From: JADJGC01 sp964576925
GTDB taxonomy: Bacteria > Zixibacteria > MSB-5A5 > CAIYYT01
Length of the DNA stretch: 64,000 nucleotides
Direction of reading: 5' to 3'
NCBI GenBank assembly: GCA_964576925.1
Contig: CAZNWJ010000010.1
Location: forward strand, 1 to 64,000
Shown here: positions 53,386-62,814 of the stretch, in pieces
How the letters are laid out: each line of letters opens with the position of its first letter
How positions within the stretch are numbered: the stretch's first letter is position 1
The notes under the pieces: model-generated
What the model saw: only the letters and a program-made list of their open reading frames with translations
Told to the model about the DNA's origin: nothing
Databases searched by the model: none
Position numbers and translations under genes: made by a program

Positions 53386-53898
53386 ATGAATAGACGAAAC
53401 TCCAGGAAATCCAAGGCTCGCCGACATATCAAGCTCGGCTTGGCAGACCCAAATCGGCATCCGGCTTCCGGTTCAGCGAGAACGGCTAAACTCCTTTCGC
53501 CCCCGCCATCTGCAACTGCCCGCTGGCGGGCGATTCCGCTGTTGTTCGAGCACGAGGCAGCGTTGCCCGCTGCAAAGGGAAGCGTAGGATTCGATTCTTG
53601 GGCGGGAACCTCGATCGGCCTGCGCGATCTCGATAGCGGCCACGTGCGCCGACTGCGTTTCAAAGCCGGTCGCGTCACGCTCGAACTCGTCGCGGAACGC
53701 CGCGGCGACGTTTGGGAGTTCGTCGCGCGTGCCTACTCCGGAAACTCTGTAGTCCACGGCTTTGTCTTGCTGGCCGGTCGCAAGCGACTCCTGTCGACGA
53801 CTGACGGTTTCTATCTTTGGTCTTCAAGTACCAGAATGCGAACCATCAGGCTGGCTGCTCCTGACCGCTTGATCGAGTTCGGGGGGATAACGTGGTAG
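53386..53898 (+). CDS. Beta-rich protein of unknown function between sigma factor and CHAT protease
   Basis: Predicted 170-residue protein. The ATG at 53386 is chosen because AGG sits six bases upstream; the frame can be extended to 53323. The first ~50 residues are basic and unstructured (RRNSRKSKARRH). From about 65 there is a beta-rich domain (IGLRDLDSGHVRRLRFKAG, LELVAERRGDVWEFVARA, DGFYLWSSST). No signal peptide or membrane helix is seen. It overlaps the CHAT gene by 7 bases. By analogy with sigma/TPR-CHAT loci it could bind the sigma factor and be the protease target (inference only). Confidence 0.55.
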   Translation: MNRRNSRKSKARRHIKLGLADPNRHPASGSARTAKLLSPPPSATARWRAIPLLFEHEAALPAAKGSVGFDSWAGTSIGLRDLDSGHVRRLRFKAGRVTLELVAERRGDVWEFVARAYSGNSVVHGFVLLAGRKRLLSTTDGFYLWSSSTRMRTIRLAAPDRLIEFGGITW

Positions 53899-56645
53899 CG
53901 CGACGCACCTCCAAACACCAGGCCATTGCGCATTTCCTCAAGACGGGAGAACCCGGATCGTACTCCATCCCGGAAATCATCGCCCTTTGTGACAAGCATG
54001 TTCGCGCAACCACCCAGTCGTCGATCATTGAAGCTCTCCCCCTCGCTCAGAAGTTCGTTAGGCAGAGTCGGAAACTCGGTAGTGATGCGTATCTGGCAGC
54101 GCTCCGCGCTGCCGGCTGGACCTATCTCGTAGCGGGGAAGTACCATGATGCCCGCCGCTCGTACCTTGCCGCTCGTGCCCTTGTCGTCAGACAACCGCTG
54201 CTGCGCGCTCGAATCGACCGCACGCTGATTGACGTCTACATGTACCTCGGCGATGCCGGGAGTGCTAGGCAATGTGCCCTGAAGGCAGCCACCACCTTTC
54301 GTCGGCTTCGTGCTGAAGATGATTTCGCGCGCGCGCAGGTGAACTACGCGAATCTCCTGCATCGACAAGATCGCCACCGCCAGGCCTACAAGCTGTATCA
54401 CGCGGCTGCAGAGCATTTTCGCAAGCGCGGCGACGCGCTGTCGACCGCTCTCTGCTGGTACAACGAGGCTAATACGCTGGTCCAACTCTTCGACTTTGAC
54501 GCGGCGCACAAGCTCTACTCTGAAGCTCGTGCGATATTCCAGGAGAAAGGCCACGAGCTGCATGCCTATGGCTGCCTTTACGGCCTCGCCTGGCTGCACA
54601 TGCTCAAGGGAGACTTTCATTTCGCGCTCCGCGATCTGGCCGCATGCGAAGCGTTTTATCGCCAGGGCGGTCAGCGGCGTGAATTGGTACTCTGTCTGCT
54701 CGATCGTTCCGAATCGTACCTCGGCTTGAATCTGCTCCCCGATGCTTCTCGCACCGCAAAACAGGCGGCCGTCGGCGCCCGCAAGCTTGGGATCAGGTAC
54801 GAAGAAGCCAAGGCTGCGTTCTTCGCTGCCCGTGCTGCCATCGGAATGAACCGTCAGCAGACAGCGCGTGTCCAACTCCGCTTGGCGCGCGCTCTGATGA
54901 GCCGCGAACAGAATCAAGCCTTCCTGACCGCAATCGATGTGACGGCAGCCATGCTCAACAAGAACAACCAACAACGCCGCCGCGCCATCGACGTCGCGCG
55001 CTCACGCTCGCGCGCGCTCCAGCTTCCTCTTTGGGAGGCCATCTGTGATGTCGAAATCGCCGCTGCCCAGTCCGATAACTCCGCCGTCCTGAAACGGCTG
55101 GATCACAATCGTGCTGTGCAGACCGTCCCGCACCTTTCTGCGCAATATGGTGTATTGCGCGGAGATCAGGAGGCCGGTCGCGGTCGCCTCGCCGCCGCCA
55201 CCCGCTGGTGGGGCCGTTCTGCGCAAATCCTCGATGCGGTCCGCTCCGTTTTGCCGCCGATCGAATTGCGTTCCTCGTTCCTGCAGGGTCGCCACGATCC
55301 CTTCCATCGCTTGATCGCGGCCGAATCTTCACGCGATCCGCGTCGCGCCGCGCTGTGGTTGGAACGCAGCAAGAATGTCGGTGTCTGGTCACCGCTCGAC
55401 CGCCGACTGGCCGAAAATCCCGATCGCATGCGCGTTCAAGACAGCATGGGTGAATTGGCTCGGCAAGTATCTGCTGTTGCAGCCGTTACCGCTGCTGCCT
55501 CGGGTCGCAGGTCGGCACGGTTCGCCTTTCGTTTGCCCCAACTGGCTAAACTGCGCGAGCAGATCCGCCAGCAGCTGTTTGAACTTTACGCCGGTTTGGA
55601 CGGCGGTCAGCCTGCGCAAGCGTTTACGCTGGACATGCTCCTGGCCGCTGCGCATGAACTGCCGATTATCCAGTTTCACTGCAATGAGTACGACATCCAG
55701 GCTATTATCACACATCGCGGCGACTGTCGAGTACACACATATCCAGACGGTGTCCGCGTCCTCGACAATTTCGTGGCCCGCTGGCGCTTTTTCATCGAAT
55801 GTGCCCCCAGCAATACTGCCGAACATCGCGCTGTCGACTTGTCAGATGAAGCAAATCTAATCAGTCGGATCAGTGCCTGGCTCCTCGAACCGCTGGAGCT
55901 CTCCGCAGAATTCGAAAGGGTCCTGATAGTCCCCGAAGGGAAGTTGTTCTGCTTGCCCTGGACAGCACTCGTCTGGCGCGGCGAGCCGATTTATCGCAAT
56001 CTCGGACTCCTGCAAGCGCCGAGTGTGCGCCACTTTCTTCATAGTCGGCGCGCTGTCACTCGCTCGAATCGCGCCCACATTTTTGTCGGAGAGACCGCGG
56101 GACTGCCATGGATCAAGGAAGAACTGGAAATGATCCGACGGCGCTTTTCCGGTTTGTCGCTCGAACTGCATCAGCCTTGCCGCCGAGCCGACTTTCCGGA
56201 TCATTCTACCGCGAGGTTCTGGCACTATGCCGGCCACGCGATCCTGCGCTCCGACAATCCTTTCTACTCAGCGCTGCTTCTCGATCAGGATCAGCTGTTC
56301 GCCGCCGACCTCCGCCTGTTACAGAACGACGTCGAGGTCGCTTCACTCGCTGCTTGCCGCACTGGCCAACAGACTGGTTTGCCGGGAGAGGAAACCAGCG
56401 GCCTGGTACGAGCGCTGCTGGAAATGGGTGCGCGCTCGGTTGTCGCCGGCGGCTGGGCAGTCGCCGATCGATCGGCCGCGCTCTGGATGGACGCTTTCTA
56501 TACCGCTCTGATGCGCGATCAGACACCGCTTGCAGCGATGAACCATGCCATCGATACCGTTCGTGACGAATTCCCTTCCGCCTTTCATTGGGCCGCTTTT
56601 GCGGTCCATGGAGCCGGATCATCAATAGTCGTAAAATGTGATTAG
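53892..56645 (+). CDS. TPR-CHAT caspase-like protease
   Basis: Predicted 917-residue protein. An N-terminal TPR solenoid (about 30-480, with YHDARRSYLAARALV and HKLYSEARAIFQEKG type units) is followed by a linker and a CHAT domain from about 600. Catalytic H782 in HYAGHAI and C822 in SLAACRTGQ are both present, so it should be an active caspase-fold cysteine protease. No signal peptide or membrane segment is seen, so it acts in the cytoplasm. GTG at 53892 with GGGGGG upstream, overlapping the previous gene. TPR-CHAT proteins cleave specific partners when their TPR part is triggered. The natural partners here are the sigma factor neighbour and the subtilase. Confidence 0.9.
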   Translation: MVARRTSKHQAIAHFLKTGEPGSYSIPEIIALCDKHVRATTQSSIIEALPLAQKFVRQSRKLGSDAYLAALRAAGWTYLVAGKYHDARRSYLAARALVVRQPLLRARIDRTLIDVYMYLGDAGSARQCALKAATTFRRLRAEDDFARAQVNYANLLHRQDRHRQAYKLYHAAAEHFRKRGDALSTALCWYNEANTLVQLFDFDAAHKLYSEARAIFQEKGHELHAYGCLYGLAWLHMLKGDFHFALRDLAACEAFYRQGGQRRELVLCLLDRSESYLGLNLLPDASRTAKQAAVGARKLGIRYEEAKAAFFAARAAIGMNRQQTARVQLRLARALMSREQNQAFLTAIDVTAAMLNKNNQQRRRAIDVARSRSRALQLPLWEAICDVEIAAAQSDNSAVLKRLDHNRAVQTVPHLSAQYGVLRGDQEAGRGRLAAATRWWGRSAQILDAVRSVLPPIELRSSFLQGRHDPFHRLIAAESSRDPRRAALWLERSKNVGVWSPLDRRLAENPDRMRVQDSMGELARQVSAVAAVTAAASGRRSARFAFRLPQLAKLREQIRQQLFELYAGLDGGQPAQAFTLDMLLAAAHELPIIQFHCNEYDIQAIITHRGDCRVHTYPDGVRVLDNFVARWRFFIECAPSNTAEHRAVDLSDEANLISRISAWLLEPLELSAEFERVLIVPEGKLFCLPWTALVWRGEPIYRNLGLLQAPSVRHFLHSRRAVTRSNRAHIFVGETAGLPWIKEELEMIRRRFSGLSLELHQPCRRADFPDHSTARFWHYAGHAILRSDNPFYSALLLDQDQLFAADLRLLQNDVEVASLAACRTGQQTGLPGEETSGLVRALLEMGARSVVAGGWAVADRSAALWMDAFYTALMRDQTPLAAMNHAIDTVRDEFPSAFHWAAFAVHGAGSSIVVKCD

Positions 56646-56666
56646 TCAAATACTGTGAGGTGCTCC

Positions 56667-59600
56667 ATGTGTAACGCTCCGACGCGAGAATGCCGGCTAC
56701 GCCGGCTGGTAATGCTCTTCTTGGCGATCGCATTCGTCTTCGACGCCGGTGTCGCGCTGGCCCGTCGCGATCGGCCCAATGAGCAAAGAATCCCGAATCC
56801 TCCAGCGGACATCGCTGAAACGGCAGGCTACATGCCGCACCAGCTTGTCGTGCGCCTGACCTCGACTGCGGCAGCGGGCTCGTTGGCGCTGAACGGAGAG
56901 GTTTTGTCAGTCCAGGCGACGCTCTCTCATGCGCCCGTCTATCTTCTCACACTTGATCCGGAAGTCAGCGAAACGGCGCTTGCTGATAATCTGAGTCTTT
57001 GGGGCTCGGTCGTCTGGGCGCACCCGAACTACATGATGAGCAACCTGCACCCTATTCAGGGAAGCTATCCGTTCCCGGATCAGAATCTAGTCGGCAATTT
57101 TGAAGACCAGTATTCCTCTTCACTACTGAATCTGCCGGGCGCCCACGCCTCCGCCGACGGCGGCGGAGTTTCTGTCGCCATCATCGACGGCGGCATCAAT
57201 TTCACCCACCCCGGCCTCGATGGCAAAGCGACCTCTGGCTATGATTTTGTTGGCGGCGACACCGACGCCTCTGATGTCGCCGGCGGTATCGCCAGCGGCC
57301 ACGGAACATTCGTTGCCGGCGTTGCGCACCTAACAGCTCCGGCGGCGCAATTGCGCGCTTATCGCGTTATTAATCAGGATGGCCACGGCGACGGCTTCAC
57401 GCTTGCGCGCGCGATCGAAGCCGCCGTCGACGAGGGTTGTCGCATCATCAATCTCAGCCTGGCTCTGAGCGCCCGGCATCTCGCCGTGCGCGACGCTATT
57501 GACTACGCCGTCTCCCAGGGTGCCACAGTCGTCGCCGGCGCCGGAAATGGTGCGATCGGGACACCAGTCTATCCGGCTGCTGAAGACAACGTTCTTTCCG
57601 TGGCGGCGGTTGACTCCTCCATGCGCGCCGCCAGCTTCACGAATTTCGGTGACCATGTCGACGTCTGCGCCCCCGGCACACAAATCTACTCGACTTATCT
57701 CGATCCGGCTTTCGCCTGGTGGAGCGGCACGAGCTTCAGTTGTGCTTTCACGTCCGGTCTCGCCGCGCTGCTCCAGCAAGAGCATCCGACTGCCCTCGGG
57801 CTTCAGATTCGAAGTCTGATTGAAGCGACGGCCACCAACCTCGATTCGATCAATACATCGAAAGCGGGGGCGCTCGGCGCCGGCCTGATTAATCCTGTCG
57901 CCTCGCTCGCCTCCGGGCTGGGAAACGATACGGCGTTGTTCTTCCCCGGCACGATGCAATTCAGCTACTTCATCTGTTCGCAGAATCCCGCCGGCCTGGA
58001 GCAAACAGGTGTGTTGGTCTCAACCAACTCGCCGGCAGCCTATTCCGCGACAATTGTTCCCAGCGGCGGCGTCACTTTCGCTTCAGTCGACCCCATGACC
58101 GGATCTACTGGAGATTCGATTCGCATCACAGCCAACCCTGCCGGACTTGCTCCCGGCGTCTATCGCAACGGTGTGATGTTCGAGATTGCGGGTGTCGAAG
58201 GTCATGTCTGGCTTCCGGTCCAGCTAAACGTGCTCGATTGTAGCGACACCACCGGCGGGGCCCAGATTGCCCCAACCGAGCTCTGGTTCACTGCAACCAC
58301 CGGGAGTGAAATCGTTTTTCAGGGAAGCGCCATGCTGACTTCGTCCAATGCACCGGCGCCATTCACCGCGCAAATCGAATCCAACCCCGCGGTCTTTGTG
58401 AGCCTGATCGATTCTGCGGGCGTCACTAACGACAGCGTGCGCTTCACCGTAAATCCAAGCTGGCTCTTCAGCGGCGGGGAGTACACCAATGTGATCAACT
58501 ACTACATCGATGGCATCGCCGCACCGGCAGCTCTGACAATCCATCTTACCGTTGGCGATTCGATCGATCCGGGCGACGACGCCTGGATCATGCCTGCGGA
58601 ACAAAGTTACCACGTGTCGGCTGATACTGCCCTCAGCCTCTGGGGTTCAATCACCGTTGGCGCCGCCGGGGAACCCAAGCCGTTCGAGGTGCACCTTAAA
58701 GACATGCCCGACTTCCTCGAACTCGTCGACTCGACAGGTATGACCAACGACTCGGCGATCTTCTGGGTGCACGTCACGCCGGCTCTCGCTCCCGGCGTCT
58801 ACCGGGACACCTTGATTGCCTACATCACCGGCGCGCCCAACAGCCCGCTCGTTTCCGTGGTCTCGTTGTGGGTTGATACCACAATCACCAGTGGTGGTGA
58901 TACCGCAGCAGTCTATCCTGCCTGGCAGGAATTCGAGGCGCCCAATGGTATTCCGACGCAGGGAAGTGGCGCCTTTATTGTCTATGCCACCGGCGCTCCC
59001 AAAGCCTTCTCTGTTGATTACCTCGACACTCCCGACTTCACCGAACTCCAGGACTTCAGCGGTTTCACAACCGGTGCTGTCGATTTCGACATCGTGCCGA
59101 CCACAACTTTGCCCGGAGTCTATTTCGATACTCTGATTGTAACTGTCGCCGGCGTCGCCAATAGTCCGCTGCTCGTTGTGAACAAATTGACGATCGACAC
59201 CACCGGCAGCGATACTTCGACTGCCACCGCGGCCGTCTATCCGGATCTGATCGTCATCGATGCCTTCGTCGGCGGGTCGACGGAACTGCGCCAGGCACTC
59301 GTAACTTCATCCAATGCGCCCGCTTGGTACTCGGCGTTCGTCATGCCCGAGCAGCACACTTTCGTCAGCCTTCCAGATACGCTCGGTCAGACCAATGACT
59401 CCTTGACACTGCTCGTCCCCTTGTCCAATTTGACGGCAGGGGTCTACGTCGACACCGTCCTCATCTACGTCAATGGTGTCGCGTCACCGTCTAAACTCGC
59501 TGTCGAACTGCGGCTGGCTGCCGCCGCAGGGAGTCTCCGGCTCTGGAACCACCCGAATCCGTTCAATCCTAGTACGACAATTGGTTTCGTCGTCCCGACG

Positions 59601-59789
59601 GCAGCCCACGTGCGGTTGGAACTCTTCAATGTTCTCGGACAGCGTGTCGTCACGCTCGTAGATGAACCGCTCACTGCCGGCGAACACTCGGTCAGCTGGG
59701 ATGGCCACGGCGCTCCGAGTGGTGTTTACTACTATCGCTTGACGGCAGGTGCCCTCACCGAAACACGCAAAATGCTGTTGGTAAAATAG
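56667..59789 (+). CDS. Secreted subtilisin-like (S8) protease with C-terminal sorting-type domain
   Basis: Predicted 1,040-residue exported protease. The ATG at 56667 is chosen because GAGGTG precedes it by five bases; the GTG at 56655 overlaps that site. A signal peptide (LRRLVMLFLAIAFVFDAGVAL) is followed by a propeptide and then the S8 domain with D174 (AIIDGG), H212 (SGHGTF) and S356 (SGTSFS) all present. Four or more repeats follow, each with PTELWFTA / TAGVYVDTV-type strands (~100 residues). The last ~85 residues hold NPFNPSTTIGFVVP ... LFNVLGQRV ... PSGVYYYRL, a type-A C-terminal sorting/FlgD-like domain. It is probably exported and surface-attached. Last gene of the ECF-CHAT operon. 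Confidence 0.93.
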   Translation: MCNAPTRECRLRRLVMLFLAIAFVFDAGVALARRDRPNEQRIPNPPADIAETAGYMPHQLVVRLTSTAAAGSLALNGEVLSVQATLSHAPVYLLTLDPEVSETALADNLSLWGSVVWAHPNYMMSNLHPIQGSYPFPDQNLVGNFEDQYSSSLLNLPGAHASADGGGVSVAIIDGGINFTHPGLDGKATSGYDFVGGDTDASDVAGGIASGHGTFVAGVAHLTAPAAQLRAYRVINQDGHGDGFTLARAIEAAVDEGCRIINLSLALSARHLAVRDAIDYAVSQGATVVAGAGNGAIGTPVYPAAEDNVLSVAAVDSSMRAASFTNFGDHVDVCAPGTQIYSTYLDPAFAWWSGTSFSCAFTSGLAALLQQEHPTALGLQIRSLIEATATNLDSINTSKAGALGAGLINPVASLASGLGNDTALFFPGTMQFSYFICSQNPAGLEQTGVLVSTNSPAAYSATIVPSGGVTFASVDPMTGSTGDSIRITANPAGLAPGVYRNGVMFEIAGVEGHVWLPVQLNVLDCSDTTGGAQIAPTELWFTATTGSEIVFQGSAMLTSSNAPAPFTAQIESNPAVFVSLIDSAGVTNDSVRFTVNPSWLFSGGEYTNVINYYIDGIAAPAALTIHLTVGDSIDPGDDAWIMPAEQSYHVSADTALSLWGSITVGAAGEPKPFEVHLKDMPDFLELVDSTGMTNDSAIFWVHVTPALAPGVYRDTLIAYITGAPNSPLVSVVSLWVDTTITSGGDTAAVYPAWQEFEAPNGIPTQGSGAFIVYATGAPKAFSVDYLDTPDFTELQDFSGFTTGAVDFDIVPTTTLPGVYFDTLIVTVAGVANSPLLVVNKLTIDTTGSDTSTATAAVYPDLIVIDAFVGGSTELRQALVTSSNAPAWYSAFVMPEQHTFVSLPDTLGQTNDSLTLLVPLSNLTAGVYVDTVLIYVNGVASPSKLAVELRLAAAAGSLRLWNHPNPFNPSTTIGFVVPTAAHVRLELFNVLGQRVVTLVDEPLTAGEHSVSWDGHGAPSGVYYYRLTAGALTETRKMLLVK

Positions 59790-59807
59790 CCCGTCAGGTC
59801 ACACAAT

Positions 59808-59837
59808 CACGGCCGGTGCTTTACGTCACCGGCCGTG
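59808..59837 (+). terminator. Terminator between convergent subtilase and sensor kinase genes
   Basis: A perfect 11-base stem CACGGCCGGTG (59808-59818) / CACCGGCCGTG (59827-59837) with an 8-base loop is followed by CTGTTTCTCG. It lies between two converging genes and could serve both strands. Confidence 0.8.
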
Positions 59838-59864
59838 CTGTTTCTCGTGCTGTCTTGGGATGAT

Positions 59865-61211
59865 TCAAAAAGTCAGAGTAAACGTGGTCTCTTGATTGGG
59901 AACTGATCGTACGGTGATATGACCCTCGTGCAGCCTCATGATCTGGCGCGACAGCGCCAATCCGATTCCGGTACCGCCCTTCTTCGTCGTAAAGAATGGC
60001 ACGAAGATCATATCGATCACCTCCGGCAAGATCCCCGGACCGTTGTCGGAAACTTCGATTGCCACTCGTCCCTCGCGATTGATCCCGGCGCGAATCTCCA
60101 CGCACGGCTCGGGGACTTCTCGCAGAGCGTGAACCGCATTGCCGTAGAGATTGATTAGAACTTGTTCGATCAGGTCAGGATCACACGCCGCTTCGAGATT
60201 CTCCGGGGTTATTAGGATTGTCCTAGTTAAATCCGGTCTTGCCTCAGAGGAAGCCTCCATCAGTTGCTCGACGCGCGATACCATATCAGCAACTTTGACG
60301 ACTCTGATCTCGGGACGCGGGATGCGGGTCAAGTCGCGGTACGATTCGACAAAGCGCAACAGCCCCTGGCTCCGGCGCTCGATCGTCGCCAGCGCATCGC
60401 AGATCTCATCCGTTGAATTCGTGGCTGCGTTGTCTTCGCGCGAGCGCCTGCGCACAGCCGTGCCCACCGAACCCGCCAGCGAGGCAATCGGCGTCATTGA
60501 ATTCATGATCTCGTGTGTCAAGACTCGAATCAGGTTCTGCCATGCCGCCATCTCCTGTTCAGCTAATTCGCTGCCGATGTTCTGGAGTGACACCAGCGTC
60601 AACGCTCGCCCCCCTAATCGTATCTTGGTGGCATGTACCGTGAGTTGCTGGGGCTCGTATGCGGTCGTCAGTTTTACGAGCGCCTTTTGCCCGGGCTGAA
60701 TCTGTGCCAAGGTATCAGCCAACTGGGGGGACGAGTCCCGCAGTGCCGTCAGACTGCACAGGTGCGGCAGCTGCAGCAGCCTCTTCGCTGCAGGATTGAT
60801 CAGCTCAATGCTTCCTGCCTCGTCGAACGCCAGGAGCCCAACTCCGACGTGGTCGACAACCGTTTGCAGATAGCGGGAATGCTCTTCCTTGCCGGCGCGG
60901 GCTGTGTGGAACGCGGAAGATACCTGGTCCATCGCACGCGAGAGGTCGGCAAAGCTGCCGCCATACTGGCCGGCGCTGTGCGTCTGAAGGAAATCGCCGT
61001 AGCGAATCGAGTCAAAAAAGCGCGACAGGCTCAAATTCGTGCGATCCACAAACGATAACAACGACCACACTTGGTACGCGGTGAGAGCGACCAGTAACAG
61101 GCTGGTCGCATAGAGTTTCGTTTCGAGCGCCAGATAGAGCAGCACCGCCAATGACATCACGAGCAGCAATACCCGCACGACGACCCGAAAGTGAAAGCTC
61201 CTAAAGACCAT
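59865..61211 (-). CDS. Sensor histidine kinase (NtrY/AtoS-like)
   Basis: Predicted 448-residue inner-membrane kinase. Two membrane helices at about 9-30 and 33-52 are followed by a HAMP-like linker, a PAS domain (VDHVGVGLLAFDEAGSIELINPAAKRLL, ~118-210), and the phospho-acceptor H233 in LTHEIMNSMTPI. The ATPase domain (N box LINLYGNAVHAL; G boxes DNGPGI and TTKKGGTGIGLAL) is complete. It should phosphorylate the NtrC-type regulator that overlaps it upstream by 11 bases. There is almost no periplasmic part, so the signal is probably sensed in the membrane or cytoplasm. Confidence 0.93.
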   Translation of the reverse strand: MVFRSFHFRVVVRVLLLVMSLAVLLYLALETKLYATSLLLVALTAYQVWSLLSFVDRTNLSLSRFFDSIRYGDFLQTHSAGQYGGSFADLSRAMDQVSSAFHTARAGKEEHSRYLQTVVDHVGVGLLAFDEAGSIELINPAAKRLLQLPHLCSLTALRDSSPQLADTLAQIQPGQKALVKLTTAYEPQQLTVHATKIRLGGRALTLVSLQNIGSELAEQEMAAWQNLIRVLTHEIMNSMTPIASLAGSVGTAVRRRSREDNAATNSTDEICDALATIERRSQGLLRFVESYRDLTRIPRPEIRVVKVADMVSRVEQLMEASSEARPDLTRTILITPENLEAACDPDLIEQVLINLYGNAVHALREVPEPCVEIRAGINREGRVAIEVSDNGPGILPEVIDMIFVPFFTTKKGGTGIGLALSRQIMRLHEGHITVRSVPNQETTFTLTF

Positions 61212-62604
61212 ATTTCTGCAACCGGCGATACAGTGCCGCCCGCGTCAATCCCAGTTCGCGCGCGGCGTGGCTGATGTTTCCCTCGTGCTTCGTGAGTACG
61301 CGCTGGATCACAGTCCGCTCCACCTCTTCCAGATCGCAGTCATCGACAACTATCGCGTTGGAGCTTATACGCGACTCGCGCGCCAGCGGAAAGTCCGCCG
61401 GATGAAGCATCTTTCCCTCAGCAAGTATGACCGCCCGCTCCAAAGCATGTCGCAGCTCGCGAACATTTCCCGGCCAGGAGTACTCCGTCAGTCGCCGCAA
61501 TGCCCCGCCCGACAACTGCAATCGCGGTTTCTGGTACTTGTTGCTGTAGACCCCGAGATAATGCTCAGCCAGCGGCACAATGTCTTCGCTTCGCTGGCGC
61601 AGTGGCGGCAGGGAAATCTGCACGGTGTTGATCCGATAGAGCAAATCCTGCCGAAAACGCTGCTCCGACAGCAATTGCTCCGCCGGTAGGTTGGTGGCGC
61701 AAATCAGGCGAATGTCAATCGGAATCGGACGGTTTGTCCCCAGGCGCACCACCTGGCGTTGCTCGATCACGGTGAGAATCCGCGCCTGCAGGCGCGGCGG
61801 GAGATTGCCGATTTCGTCCAGAAACAGCGTCCCGCCCGAAGCCGTCTCGAATCTTCCCGCGCGATCCGCGCGCGCATCCGTAAATGCGCCTTTGACGTGG
61901 CCAAATAACTCGCTTTCGAACAACGTGTCGCTCACGGCGCCCATGTCAACTGTCACAAAGGGCTGCGCAGCCCGGTTCGATAGCCGGTGTACCGCCCGCG
62001 CAATGACCTCTTTGCCGGTACCGTTCTCTCCGAGAATTAGCACATTGGCCTCGGTCGGTGCCACCCGGCGAACCGTAGTCAGAATTTCCTGCATGGCGGG
62101 ACTGACGGCAATCAAGTCCTGAAAATTCTGGTCGATGTCGCTTGCCAGTTGCCGTTGGCGGTCGAGAAGCGTGGCGGTCTTGAGGCGCGATTGTCGCAGC
62201 CGCAGGGCCGCCAGAATCGTCGCGAGGAATTTCTCGTTCTGCCACGGCTTGACAACAAAATCAGTCGCGCCCGCCTTGATCGCCTTTACGGCCAGATCGA
62301 CATCCGCAAACGCCGTGATCGTGATAACTACCGCGTCTCCATCGATCTCCAGGATCCGTTGCAGCCATTGCAATCCTTCCTGGCCGCTGGAGACGTCCCG
62401 CGAGAAGTTCATGTCGAGCAGGATGACATCATAGTTCTCGCGTCCAAGTTGAGTGGGGATCTCGTCGGGCCGCGCCAGCCCCTCCATGTTGATCCCGTTC
62501 TCCTTGAGAAGGAACCGCGCCGCCGCCAGCACATCCTCGTCGTCATCGACGATCAGCACACGCCCCAATGCTTGCGTTACTCCGATTCCTGAGTCATCGC
62601 TCAT
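61201..62604 (-). CDS. NtrC-family sigma-54-dependent response regulator
   Basis: Predicted 467-residue activator. The receiver domain (1-125) has VDDDED, phospho-acceptor D64 in ILLDMNFS and VVKPWQ. The AAA+ domain (150-390) has Walker A GENGTGKEV, then GAFTDA in place of the canonical GAFTGA sigma-54 contact loop, and the Walker B region GGTLFLDEIGN. A Fis-type HTH ends the protein (SHAARELGLTRAALYRRLQ). The substitution in GAFTGA is one seen in some working activators. It pairs with the downstream kinase and faces an HlyD adaptor gene across 210 bases holding a sigma-54-like promoter. Confidence 0.94.
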   Translation of the reverse strand: MSDDSGIGVTQALGRVLIVDDDEDVLAAARFLLKENGINMEGLARPDEIPTQLGRENYDVILLDMNFSRDVSSGQEGLQWLQRILEIDGDAVVITITAFADVDLAVKAIKAGATDFVVKPWQNEKFLATILAALRLRQSRLKTATLLDRQRQLASDIDQNFQDLIAVSPAMQEILTTVRRVAPTEANVLILGENGTGKEVIARAVHRLSNRAAQPFVTVDMGAVSDTLFESELFGHVKGAFTDARADRAGRFETASGGTLFLDEIGNLPPRLQARILTVIEQRQVVRLGTNRPIPIDIRLICATNLPAEQLLSEQRFRQDLLYRINTVQISLPPLRQRSEDIVPLAEHYLGVYSNKYQKPRLQLSGGALRRLTEYSWPGNVRELRHALERAVILAEGKMLHPADFPLARESRISSNAIVVDDCDLEEVERTVIQRVLTKHEGNISHAARELGLTRAALYRRLQKYGL

Positions 62605-62654
62605 GGAAGTTGAATCTCCACGCCCATCGTTTCGTAGTCAAAGTTAGATCTCAT

Positions 62655-62703
62655 TGTTTACACTGTCCAAGTGCGGACAATAAGTGTACGTTTTCGAACA
62701 CTT
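62655..62703 (+). promoter_or_regulatory. Paired dyads, probable activator binding sites
   Basis: Dyad 1: ACACT-GTCC-AAGTG at 62660-62673, overlapped by TGTCC-N6-GGACA (62664-62679). Dyad 2: a perfect AAGTGT-N10-ACACTT at 62682-62703. They share the AAGTG/CACTT half-site and lie about 50-95 bases before the sigma-54-like promoter, the usual place for NtrC-type enhancer sites. Confidence 0.6.
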
Positions 62704-62754
62704 AAAGTTACGATTTTTCTCAAATTGTCGCTCTAAGTCGTTGTGGCCCAATAT

Positions 62755-62770
62755 TGGCATGAGATTTGAC
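62755..62770 (+). promoter_or_regulatory. Sigma-54-like promoter of the HlyD-type gene
   Basis: TGGCAT-N5-TTGAC (62755-62770) follows the -24/-12 pattern TGGCAC-N5-TTGC with one mismatch in the -12 GC. It is 45-60 bases before the start codon and in front of a gene divergent from a sigma-54-dependent activator. Confidence 0.55.
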
Positions 62771-62814
62771 ACTGTTGGGTTGGGCAGATTGCATTCTTTG
62801 TCAAAGTTAGCTTT

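Noticed and set aside
53811..54974. 387-codon minus-strand frame opposite the CHAT gene
   Set aside because: It is antisense to the TPR part of a clear gene in GC-rich DNA, where long shadow frames are common, and has no recognisable domain.
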